Made by a program: the position numbers and the translations under genes
Source of the DNA: SpSt-333 sp964371615
GTDB lineage: Bacteria; Bacteroidota; Ignavibacteria; UBA10030; UBA8401
Length of the DNA: 64,000 nt
Assembly (NCBI GenBank): GCA_964371615.1
Contig: CAYJMS010000001.1
Span: 1-64,000, forward strand
Direction: 5' to 3'
Notes under the pieces: model-generated
The model's input: only the letters and a program-made list of their open reading frames with translations
Databases searched by the model: none
Told to the model about the DNA's origin: nothing
Shown: positions 35,685-43,611 of the stretch, piece after piece
Numbering within the stretch: position 1 is the first letter of the stretch
Layout: each line of letters begins with the position of its first letter

Positions 35685-37082
35685 ATGAAAAATATAATTG
35701 ATACGATAAGACAGAAAAACAACTTTCAAGCCGGATGGCAGAAGTTATCGGTCACGAAGGCCCTGTTGGCCGCGATGAGCATCATCGTTGTGTCGCTGAT
35801 CATCATTGTGTTCGTATTTCTGTTATTCACCGATGCCATTGTGAACAAATTCGGAAAACCGATCATAATTACGGCGATTGCCGATGCGTTTCCGGATGAT
35901 ACGGTACAGATCATGCGGATGCAATACAGTATCATGCAAGATCGATTTGAGTTTGATTCGCTGTCGATGCATGCGAAGGATGGATCATCGGTATTGACGA
36001 TCGCCGCAATTTCTGTCAACGGACTCTCATGGCTTCAAATGCTGCTCGGTGCCGATCCTGTACCGGACAATGCAAAAAATACCATTATTCGTTTGCGCGA
36101 TATTGCGTTGATTTCTCCACTCACCGGGTATGAGAATCGAATTGAAATGGTGAGTGCATCCGTTCCTGATTCCGAGATCGTCATAAAAGGATTGACAATT
36201 CGCCCAACAGACAATGATGAACTATTCTTCGAGGAAAGCGCATTCAGACGAACACGGTTCCGGGGGGAAATTCCCGTCACCTCGATACTCGGCGTCAATT
36301 TTTACGAACTATTGCAGGGAAAAGGATATCGGGCGCGGTCAGTCCGGATCAACGATCTGCACTTCAACATACTGGTGAATAACGATAAAAGCCCCGACTC
36401 GCTTGCCCCGAGTCCCTTGATGCCGAATGAGGTGCTTGCATCGGTCTCAAAGTCAATGCAGATCGACAAACTGAGCATCAGAAATGCGCAGTTGCAGTAC
36501 GGGGAACGTTCCGGAATCGGTATTATGCCGGCTGTAATAACATTTGATAGCATACAACTCAATGCCGAAGGATTCACCAACATCGGCGATAAGCGGGCAG
36601 ACATTGTCATCCATACGCGGGGAATGTTCATGAAGCGCACACCAATGAATGTGATCATGGCGATCCCGATGGAATCGCCGGATCTCTCATTCCGTTGTTA
36701 TGGCTCTGTTGGAGAGATGAATCTACGGGATCTCAATTCATTCCTTGAACCGGCAGAACAGATTCGTATCGCCGGACTTCTGAAGCAGGCGACGTTCAAA
36801 ATCGAAGTGACTTCCGGCCGTGCCTCCGGTACCGTATTGGCGCTTTATCACAATGTGACGATCACCGCAATTGATAAACATACCGGCAGCGCCAAAAGGA
36901 TATCCGATCAAATCAGTTCGTTCATTGCCAATGCAATGGTGATTCGCAAGAATAATATGCCGGGCGGAGCGGATCCGGTAAAAACCGGCAGAGTGAAATA
37001 TGTCAGGAAACCGGACGATCCGTTCTTCCGGTATGCATGGTTCTCGCTTCGCAGCGGAGTTAAGGACATCGTCGGGTTTTAA
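35685..37082 (+). CDS. AsmA-like membrane-anchored periplasmic protein
   Basis: 465 residues: a cytoplasmic N-terminus, one membrane span (~29-50, AAMSIIVVSLIIIVFVFLLF), then a long periplasmic region of regularly spaced amphipathic beta strands (FEFDSLSMHAKDGSSVLTI, VRINDLHFNIL, ITFDSIQLNAEGF). This is the AsmA/DUF748 style also seen in TamB; such proteins are thought to form lipid-carrying grooves. Shorter than typical AsmA (~600). No ribosome binding site stands out (CGTGGC region). Function inferred from fold only. Confidence 0.6.
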   Translation: MKNIIDTIRQKNNFQAGWQKLSVTKALLAAMSIIVVSLIIIVFVFLLFTDAIVNKFGKPIIITAIADAFPDDTVQIMRMQYSIMQDRFEFDSLSMHAKDGSSVLTIAAISVNGLSWLQMLLGADPVPDNAKNTIIRLRDIALISPLTGYENRIEMVSASVPDSEIVIKGLTIRPTDNDELFFEESAFRRTRFRGEIPVTSILGVNFYELLQGKGYRARSVRINDLHFNILVNNDKSPDSLAPSPLMPNEVLASVSKSMQIDKLSIRNAQLQYGERSGIGIMPAVITFDSIQLNAEGFTNIGDKRADIVIHTRGMFMKRTPMNVIMAIPMESPDLSFRCYGSVGEMNLRDLNSFLEPAEQIRIAGLLKQATFKIEVTSGRASGTVLALYHNVTITAIDKHTGSAKRISDQISSFIANAMVIRKNNMPGGADPVKTGRVKYVRKPDDPFFRYAWFSLRSGVKDIVGF

Positions 37083-37193
37083 TTGTGCAGGGCGATCATG
37101 AAATGATCACCTGCCGAACCGTTGTTGCTTAATGATGGTTGATAATTTGAAATTTTGAACCGGTGAATGACATACGACCGGTTAATCGAGTCT

Positions 37194-37337
37194 ATCTCAA
37201 AAACAGAATTTTGTCATTGCGATCCCGACTTTAATCGGGAGAAGCAATCTCCTAAAATTGTAGAAAATATGAGATCGCCACGTCGTCTGTCGTACGACAG
37301 ACTCCTCGCGATGACAGTAACGGATTATTTTTGAGAT
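37194..37337. repeat. Terminal-inverted-repeat element, copy C
   Basis: 144 bp bounded by the perfect 10-bp repeats ATCTCAAAAA and TTTTTGAGAT. The interior shares GTCATTGCGATCCCGACTTT and GGGAGAAGCAATCTC with copy A, and CGCGATGACA forms the right inner arm. It ends 10 nt before the J-protein start codon, so it makes up that gene's whole immediate upstream region. Confidence 0.75.
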
Positions 37338-37347
37338 CACGCCAACT

Positions 37348-38292
37348 ATGATTTACAAAGATTATTATAAGGATCTTGGAATTGGAAAGACGGCAACGCC
37401 CGCCGAAATCAAAAAAGCGTACCGATCTCTCGCCAAGAAATATCATCCCGATAAGACGAAGGGAAACATTGCGGCCGAAGAAAAGTTCAAGACTATCAAC
37501 GAAGCGAATGAAGTACTGAGCGATCCGGCAAAACGGAACAAATACGATCAATTCGGAGCCGATTGGAAGCATTACGAAAATGCCGGAGCGCAACCAGGCG
37601 GTTTTGATTGGTCGAAGTATGCAGCCGGACGAGGCGGAGGATCGAACCGGTCCGCGTCGAACAATGAAGATACAATGTTCGACGATACCGGAGTCAACGA
37701 TTTGTTTGAAATGCTGTTCGGCCGGCGCAGCGGCAGCGGTGCGAGACGCCCACGCGTTCCCGTCAATGGACAAGATCTTGAAACGGAGACGATGATATCG
37801 CTCGACGATGCATACCATGGCACGACGCGCCTCATCCGTTTGAACGAACAAACGATCAAAGTGACGATAAAACCGGGGGTGGTTGACCGTCAAATGTTGA
37901 GGATAGAGGGGAAGGGAGGCATCGGAACGAACGGCGGCCGCAATGGTGATCTTTTTCTGACGGTAAAAATTGCACCGCATGCAGAATTCCAACGAAGCGG
38001 GAACGATCTCTATTGCGATCTTCCGGTGGATCTCTACACCGCACTTCTCGGGGGTAAAACAAAGATCAAAACGCTGAAAGGGGCTGTTACCGTAACAGTC
38101 CCGAAAGGGACATCAAACGGCAAAGAACTCAGCCTTCGAGGACTTGGAATGCCCCTCTACGGTTCAAAAAACGAGTTTGGAAATCTTTATGTAACAGTGA
38201 ATATCCGGCTGCCGGAACAACTGACCGACAAAGAGGTAGAGTTGTTTTCGACGTTGGCTACGCTTCGACGTGAGACACCATCACATAAATGA
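37348..38292 (+). CDS. CbpA-type J-domain co-chaperone
   Basis: 314 residues: a J domain (1-70) with the HPD triad at 33-35, which stimulates DnaK ATPase; a Gly-rich linker with DWSKYAAGRGGG (~85-105); and two beta-barrel client-binding domains (~145-300, e.g. DLETETMISLDDAYHGTTRLI and VTVTVPKGTSNGKELSLRG). No zinc finger, so class B/CbpA rather than DnaJ. No Shine-Dalgarno sequence is visible; the upstream 10 nt border repeat copy C. With the GrpE-like gene at 23037 it suggests an accessory Hsp70 set. Confidence 0.92.
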   Translation: MIYKDYYKDLGIGKTATPAEIKKAYRSLAKKYHPDKTKGNIAAEEKFKTINEANEVLSDPAKRNKYDQFGADWKHYENAGAQPGGFDWSKYAAGRGGGSNRSASNNEDTMFDDTGVNDLFEMLFGRRSGSGARRPRVPVNGQDLETETMISLDDAYHGTTRLIRLNEQTIKVTIKPGVVDRQMLRIEGKGGIGTNGGRNGDLFLTVKIAPHAEFQRSGNDLYCDLPVDLYTALLGGKTKIKTLKGAVTVTVPKGTSNGKELSLRGLGMPLYGSKNEFGNLYVTVNIRLPEQLTDKEVELFSTLATLRRETPSHK

Positions 38293-38293
38293 A

Positions 38294-38346
38294 GGTCATT
38301 TCCGCTTCAGGGAAATGACATTGATTTGGTTTTTTGAGATGGCTTC
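38294..38346. repeat. Partial terminal-inverted-repeat element, copy D
   Basis: Only the right portion is present: GGTCATTTCCGC..., GGAAATGACATTGA and the end TTTTTTGAGATGGCTT, matching the right ends of copies A and B. With copy C it flanks the J-protein gene on both sides. Confidence 0.55.
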
Positions 38347-38391
38347 AAGAATAAAACGATTTTAATCGTGATCAAATAATGAAAGAATACA

Positions 38392-40941
38392 ATGAAATCA
38401 CCTAGCACTACAGCCTCAGTTCCCAAACGCCGATCGTCGAAGAAAAACACCGTTCATAGCGACGTTCAACGGAACGAAACAATGCTCAAAGCGGGGGCAT
38501 TGCAAACGGCGATACTGAACAGCGCGAATTTTTCGAGCATTGCCACCGATGCGAACGGCGTTATACAAATATTTAATGTCGGCGCCGAGAAAATGCTGGG
38601 CTACACTGCCGCCGATGTGATGAATAAAATCACGCCGGCAGACATTTCGGATCCCCAGGAGATTATCGCGCGGGCAAAAGATCTGAGTCTGGAACTGTCC
38701 ACTCCGATTAAACCGGGATTCGAAGCGCTGGTATTCAAAGCGTCACGCGGCATCGAAGACATTTACGAATTAACGTATATCCGCAAGGACGGGAGCCGGT
38801 TCCCCGCAGTCGTTTCGGTGACTGCGTTGCGGGATGAACACGAGACCATCATCGGCTTTCTTCTGATCGGAACCGACAATACCGCCCGTAAAAAAGCGGA
38901 AGAGGCATTGCGGGAAGCCGGGGCGTTGCAGAATGCAATCTTTAACAGCGCAAATTTCTCGAGCATTGCAACCGATGAAAAAGGGGTGATTCAGATTTTC
39001 AATGTCGGTGCAGAACGCATGCTCGGTTATATGGCTGCCGAAGTCATGAACAAGATCACACCGGCGGATATTTCCGATCCGCAGGAGATTATCGCGCGGG
39101 CAAAAATATTGAGCAAAGAACTGGCAACGCCGATCAAACCGGGATTTGAGGCGCTGGTGTTCAAAGCGTCGCGGGGGATAGAAGACATTTATGAATTGAC
39201 ATACATACGCAAGGACGGGAGCAGATTTCCTGCAGTGGTGTCGGTAACGGCTTTGCGCGATGAACGCGGGGCCATCATCGGCTATCTTCTGATCGGTACC
39301 GATAATACCGTACGCAAGCAGATCGAAGAAGAACAGAAAATGCTCGCCCAGCGCCTGCGTGATCATCAGTTCTACACCCGATCGCTGTTCGAGTCAAACA
39401 TCGACGCATTGATAACGACCGATCCGTCCGGCATCATCACCGATGTCAACAAACAAATGGAGGGTCTCACCGGATGTACGCGCGACGAATTGATCGGTGC
39501 GCCGATTAAAACGTACTTCACCGATCCCGGTAAAGCGGAAGCCGGAATCAATCTCGTATTGAATGATAACACGATCACCAACTACGATCTGACGGTTCGG
39601 GACAGAACCGGAGTGGAAACCACGGTTTCCCTGAATGCCACCACATTCTACGATCGGAACAGAAAACTGCAGGGAGTGTTCGCTGCGGCGCGCGACGTAA
39701 CGGAACGAAACCGGCTGTATCAGGCGCTTGAAGAAAAAAATGTTGAACTCGATAATGCGCGATTACTGGCGGAAAAAGCCAATCTGGCAAAATCCGATTT
39801 TCTTTCCAGCATGAGCCATGAACTGCGAAGTCCGCTCAATGCAATTCTCGGTTTTGCGCAATTAATGGAAACATCGCTGCCGTCGCCGACACAAATACAG
39901 GGCGAGAATATTGCTCAGATCCTCAAAGCAGGGTGGCATCTGTTGAAACTCATTAACGAGATTCTCGACCTTGCGGTGATCGAATCGGGAAAGGTATCGC
40001 TCTCACCGGAATCGATCTCGCTCTCCGAGGTGATGGCAGAATGCCATTCGATGATGGAACCGGAGGCACAACTCAATAATATCCGGATGACATTTCCAAT
40101 GATAGGCAAACCGATCTATGTGAAGGCCGACCGGACACGATTGAAACAAATCATCATCAATCTTCTTTCCAATGCGATCAAATACAATAAGGAAAACGGA
40201 ACCGTGGTCATTGATTGTGCCGTGAGTACGCCGGGACGCATTCGCATCAGTGTTACGGACTCCGGAGTGGGAATTACGCCGGATAAATTGTCGCAACTCT
40301 TTCAGCCGTTCAATCGACTCGGCCAGGAGAATAGCTCCGTTTCCGGAACCGGCATTGGATTGGTGGTGACAAAACGTTTGGCAGAATTGATGGATGCGGT
40401 ATTGGGTGTCGAGAGTACGGTCGGTGTGGGGAGTGTTTTCTGGTGCGATCTGGTGATAGCACAGGCACCTCAATTAATAATAAACAACGGTGAAATTAAA
40501 GAGTTTACTCAGCAAAAAATATCTGGCGAAAACGATGCTGCCCACGTTCGTACGTTGCTGTATGTCGAAGATAATCCGGCCAATCTTGAATTGGTCGAAC
40601 AGCTGGTCGGGCGACAGTCCGATATTCGCATGATCTCGGCCGTAAACGGAATTCAGGCCATCGAAATTGTTCACAGCGCAAGGCCGGATCTGATACTGAT
40701 GGATATTAATCTTCCGGGAATCAGCGGTATTGATGTGATGAAAATCCTGCATGAAAATCCGGCCACCGCGCATATTCCGATTGTCGCACTCAGCGCAAAC
40801 GCAATGCCGCGCGACATCAAAAAGGGGTTGGACGCCGGATTCTATCGGTACCTCACCAAACCGATTAAAGTGAAAGAGCTTATGGAAACGCTGAATCTCG
40901 CATTTGAATTCTCAAAAACAGCGATGGTGAAAAACAATTAA
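38392..40941 (+). CDS. Hybrid sensor histidine kinase with duplicated PAS domains and receiver
   Basis: 849 residues, cytoplasmic. Two almost identical PAS/PAC units (~33-170 and ~176-313, 143-residue period) are followed by a third, divergent PAS (~330-445). Then come HisKA with His476 in MSHELRSPLNAILG, an HATPase domain (~585-700; NLLSNAIKYNKENG, DSGVGI, SGTGIGL) and a receiver (~720-840) with Asp771 in LILMDINLP. There is no effector domain. It is followed after 14 nt by a second hybrid kinase, suggesting a phosphorelay pair. Confidence 0.93.
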   Translation: MKSPSTTASVPKRRSSKKNTVHSDVQRNETMLKAGALQTAILNSANFSSIATDANGVIQIFNVGAEKMLGYTAADVMNKITPADISDPQEIIARAKDLSLELSTPIKPGFEALVFKASRGIEDIYELTYIRKDGSRFPAVVSVTALRDEHETIIGFLLIGTDNTARKKAEEALREAGALQNAIFNSANFSSIATDEKGVIQIFNVGAERMLGYMAAEVMNKITPADISDPQEIIARAKILSKELATPIKPGFEALVFKASRGIEDIYELTYIRKDGSRFPAVVSVTALRDERGAIIGYLLIGTDNTVRKQIEEEQKMLAQRLRDHQFYTRSLFESNIDALITTDPSGIITDVNKQMEGLTGCTRDELIGAPIKTYFTDPGKAEAGINLVLNDNTITNYDLTVRDRTGVETTVSLNATTFYDRNRKLQGVFAAARDVTERNRLYQALEEKNVELDNARLLAEKANLAKSDFLSSMSHELRSPLNAILGFAQLMETSLPSPTQIQGENIAQILKAGWHLLKLINEILDLAVIESGKVSLSPESISLSEVMAECHSMMEPEAQLNNIRMTFPMIGKPIYVKADRTRLKQIIINLLSNAIKYNKENGTVVIDCAVSTPGRIRISVTDSGVGITPDKLSQLFQPFNRLGQENSSVSGTGIGLVVTKRLAELMDAVLGVESTVGVGSVFWCDLVIAQAPQLIINNGEIKEFTQQKISGENDAAHVRTLLYVEDNPANLELVEQLVGRQSDIRMISAVNGIQAIEIVHSARPDLILMDINLPGISGIDVMKILHENPATAHIPIVALSANAMPRDIKKGLDAGFYRYLTKPIKVKELMETLNLAFEFSKTAMVKNN

Positions 40942-40955
40942 ACTATTAAGAACAC

Positions 40956-43277
40956 ATGATCAGTTCAACGGAAATATTCAATGGACGCATTCTTATTGTT
41001 GACGATACGGAAGCCAATGTCTCCCTGCTGGTGCAACTGCTGCGGGGAGAAGGATACCATTCAATTGAGTCGACGAACAATCCGAATGAAGTGTGCGATC
41101 TTCACCGGAAGAATCGCTACGATCTGATCTTGCTCGATCTTCAGATGCCCGTCATGGATGGATTTCAAGTGATGGAGAAATTGAAGGAGATCGAATCCGA
41201 AAACTATCTGCCTGTTCTGGTGCTGACCGCCCAGCCGTCCCACAAACTTCGCGCGCTGAAAGCCGGTGCAAAAGATTTCATCAGCAAACCGTTCGATCTT
41301 GCGGAAGTGCTGATCCGTGTGCACAATATGCTCGAAGTGCGCCTTCTGAATCAGCAATCGAACGATTTGTACGGCGAGATCGTGAAGGAAAAACGATCAT
41401 CCGAACAGCTTTTGCAGGTTCTTCGTTCCGGTCCCGTCTCCATGGTCATTACGTCGACAGACGACGATCGTGTTGTCGATGCAAACGATCAATGGTGCAT
41501 CTTTTACGGTTGCGGACGGGAAGAGTGCATTGGACGAACAGTCGATGAACTGCACCTCTGGGCCGATCCGGACGAGCGGTCTTTGCTGATGAAGCGGATC
41601 ACCGCGGAGAAGAAAGTGCAGGACGTTGAAATATCGAACTGCCGTCATTCGGGCGAAGTGCGCACACTCCTTGCCTCGTTCGAGTTCATCGAACCGACTA
41701 ACGGAGGGAAACCGTTGCTCATCACCATGTTTATCGACATCACAGAACGAAAACGAGTCGAAACATCCCTCCGGATCAGCGAAGAACAATACCGTCTGTT
41801 CTTTGAGAACGATCTTTCGGGCGATTATATCTCCACACCGGAAGGGAAGATTGTTTCCTGCAATCCGGCATATGTACGAATATTTGGTTTTAACTCCGTC
41901 GAAGAAGCAATGGAAACGAATGCCGATACGTTATATTCCGAGGTCGGCAGCAGGGATAATTTTGTGCGGTCGATAAAGGATAAAAAGAAATTGCAGTACT
42001 ACGAATCAGAATACCTCCATCGTAACGGTTCGCGTGTCTCGTATGTCCAAAATGCCGTCGGAATTTTTGATGCGGACGGAAATCTCAATCAAATACGCGG
42101 TTATATCTCCGATGAAACTCTGAGAAAATCATTGGAGCGACAGCTTATGCAGGCTCAAAAACTCGAAAGCCTCGGAACACTTGTCGGTGGAATTGCGCAC
42201 GACTTCAACAATATCATATGCATTATTCTGGGGTATGCATCGATCTTGACCCGCCGGGAACCGACACCGGAAAATATTAAGAGTAGTGTTGACGCAGTGG
42301 TGAAAGCAGGCAAGCGAGGCGCCGCATTGGTCAGTCAATTGATGACATTCGCCAGAAAATCCGACGTTACGTTGACACCGGTTGATATCAATGAGGTGGT
42401 GAGAGAGATCGTGAATCTGTTGAGTGAAACTATCGCCAAATCTGTCGAGATCACGAAACAATTGCAAAAGGAATTACCGTTTATTTCCGGCGACGGAACG
42501 CAGATCCACCAGGTGTTGCTCAATCTGTGCGTGAATGCCCGCGACGCGATGCCCAAAGGAGGAGTGATCACAATTACCACATCTCTGCAGGAGGGTGAAT
42601 TGATCCGAAAGACAATACCGAAGGCTGCAGCTTCGCGGTATGTCATGCTCAGTGTGGCAGATACCGGTGACGGAATGAAGGAGGAAGTCCGAAGCCATAT
42701 TTTTGAACCATTTTTTACAACCAAAGAGGTGGGCAAAGGGACCGGCTTAGGCCTTTCCGTGGTTTTTGGAATAATGGAAAGCCACAAAGGATTCATTCAC
42801 GTTGAAAGCGAACCTGACCGCGGAACGGTGTTTTTCCTTTACTTTCCGATTCCGGAATCTGTACCAGACAATCCGATAAAGGCAGAGACTCCGGTTGAGA
42901 TTCTCCGGGGATCTGAAACAATTCTTTTGGTCGATGACGAAGTATTGCTGAGAGAAATGCTCACGACAGTCTTCCGTTCATCCGGATATACAGTGATGAC
43001 TGCCGGCGACGGCCTCGAAGCAGTCGGACTGTTCGAGCGTCGGCATAAAGATATTGATATGGTGATTTGCGATTACGGCCTTCCGAAACTCAACGGGATT
43101 GAAGCGTTCAAAAAAATGAGAGCGATACAACTGTCTCTGAAATTCGTATTGACCAGCGGCCATTTGGATTCTGAGAAAAAATCTGAAATTACGACAGAAG
43201 GAATACTGAATTTTATACAGAAACCGTATGGCACCGATGATGTGCTGCGAACGGTTCGGGCAGTGCTTGATCATTAG
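40956..43277 (+). CDS. Hybrid kinase: receiver-PAS-PAS-HisKA-HATPase-receiver
   Basis: 773 residues. An N-terminal receiver (Asp61 in LILLDLQMP) is followed by two PAS units (~155-285 and ~290-395), a phosphoacceptor helix with His415 in GGIAHDFNNII, HATPase (NLCVNARDAM, DTGDGM, GKGTGLGL) and a C-terminal receiver (Asp706 in VICDYGLP). The kinase and second receiver closely resemble those of the 8230 protein, so they share descent. The N-terminal receiver is a plausible target of the kinase encoded 14 nt upstream. Weak ribosome binding site (AAG). Confidence 0.93.
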   Translation: MISSTEIFNGRILIVDDTEANVSLLVQLLRGEGYHSIESTNNPNEVCDLHRKNRYDLILLDLQMPVMDGFQVMEKLKEIESENYLPVLVLTAQPSHKLRALKAGAKDFISKPFDLAEVLIRVHNMLEVRLLNQQSNDLYGEIVKEKRSSEQLLQVLRSGPVSMVITSTDDDRVVDANDQWCIFYGCGREECIGRTVDELHLWADPDERSLLMKRITAEKKVQDVEISNCRHSGEVRTLLASFEFIEPTNGGKPLLITMFIDITERKRVETSLRISEEQYRLFFENDLSGDYISTPEGKIVSCNPAYVRIFGFNSVEEAMETNADTLYSEVGSRDNFVRSIKDKKKLQYYESEYLHRNGSRVSYVQNAVGIFDADGNLNQIRGYISDETLRKSLERQLMQAQKLESLGTLVGGIAHDFNNIICIILGYASILTRREPTPENIKSSVDAVVKAGKRGAALVSQLMTFARKSDVTLTPVDINEVVREIVNLLSETIAKSVEITKQLQKELPFISGDGTQIHQVLLNLCVNARDAMPKGGVITITTSLQEGELIRKTIPKAAASRYVMLSVADTGDGMKEEVRSHIFEPFFTTKEVGKGTGLGLSVVFGIMESHKGFIHVESEPDRGTVFFLYFPIPESVPDNPIKAETPVEILRGSETILLVDDEVLLREMLTTVFRSSGYTVMTAGDGLEAVGLFERRHKDIDMVICDYGLPKLNGIEAFKKMRAIQLSLKFVLTSGHLDSEKKSEITTEGILNFIQKPYGTDDVLRTVRAVLDH

Positions 43278-43367
43278 GATTAAGGAACCACCGTCTGTCA
43301 ATAGGCAGACGGAAAGACGCGGGAACAGCACTATTGCAGAACACAATCAAAAAGAAGGAACTTCGAA

Positions 43368-43529
43368 ATGCTCTATTTTGTCTCTCTCATATTTATCCTG
43401 TTGTGGTTATTGGGTGTGATAACATCCTACACCATGAACGGATTCATCCATGTTCTTCTGGTCATAGCCATTATCGTTGTCCTGATGCGGATCATCCGTG
43501 GAAAAAATATTTTTGGGACGAAGATTTGA
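43368..43529 (+). CDS. lmo0937-type small membrane protein, second copy
   Basis: 53 residues, two membrane helices around SYTMNGFIHVLLVIAIIVV, ending RIIRGKNIFGTKI. Clearly paralogous to the 19648 product. GAAGGAAC lies about 7 nt before the ATG. It sits between the hybrid kinase pair and the P-type ATPase; function unknown. Confidence 0.8.
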   Translation: MLYFVSLIFILLWLLGVITSYTMNGFIHVLLVIAIIVVLMRIIRGKNIFGTKI

Positions 43530-43611
43530 ATTGCGTGGAAAATTCTACGATGAGACACTCGAATGTGGCACCCGGTAATTTTTCCGTGAGGGAGTATCCC
43601 GGGAGAACACA

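Noticed and set aside
38491..39349. Tandem repeat as a possible CRISPR or satellite
   Set aside because: It is a 143-residue PAS unit repeated in frame within a kinase gene, with no short repeats or spacers.
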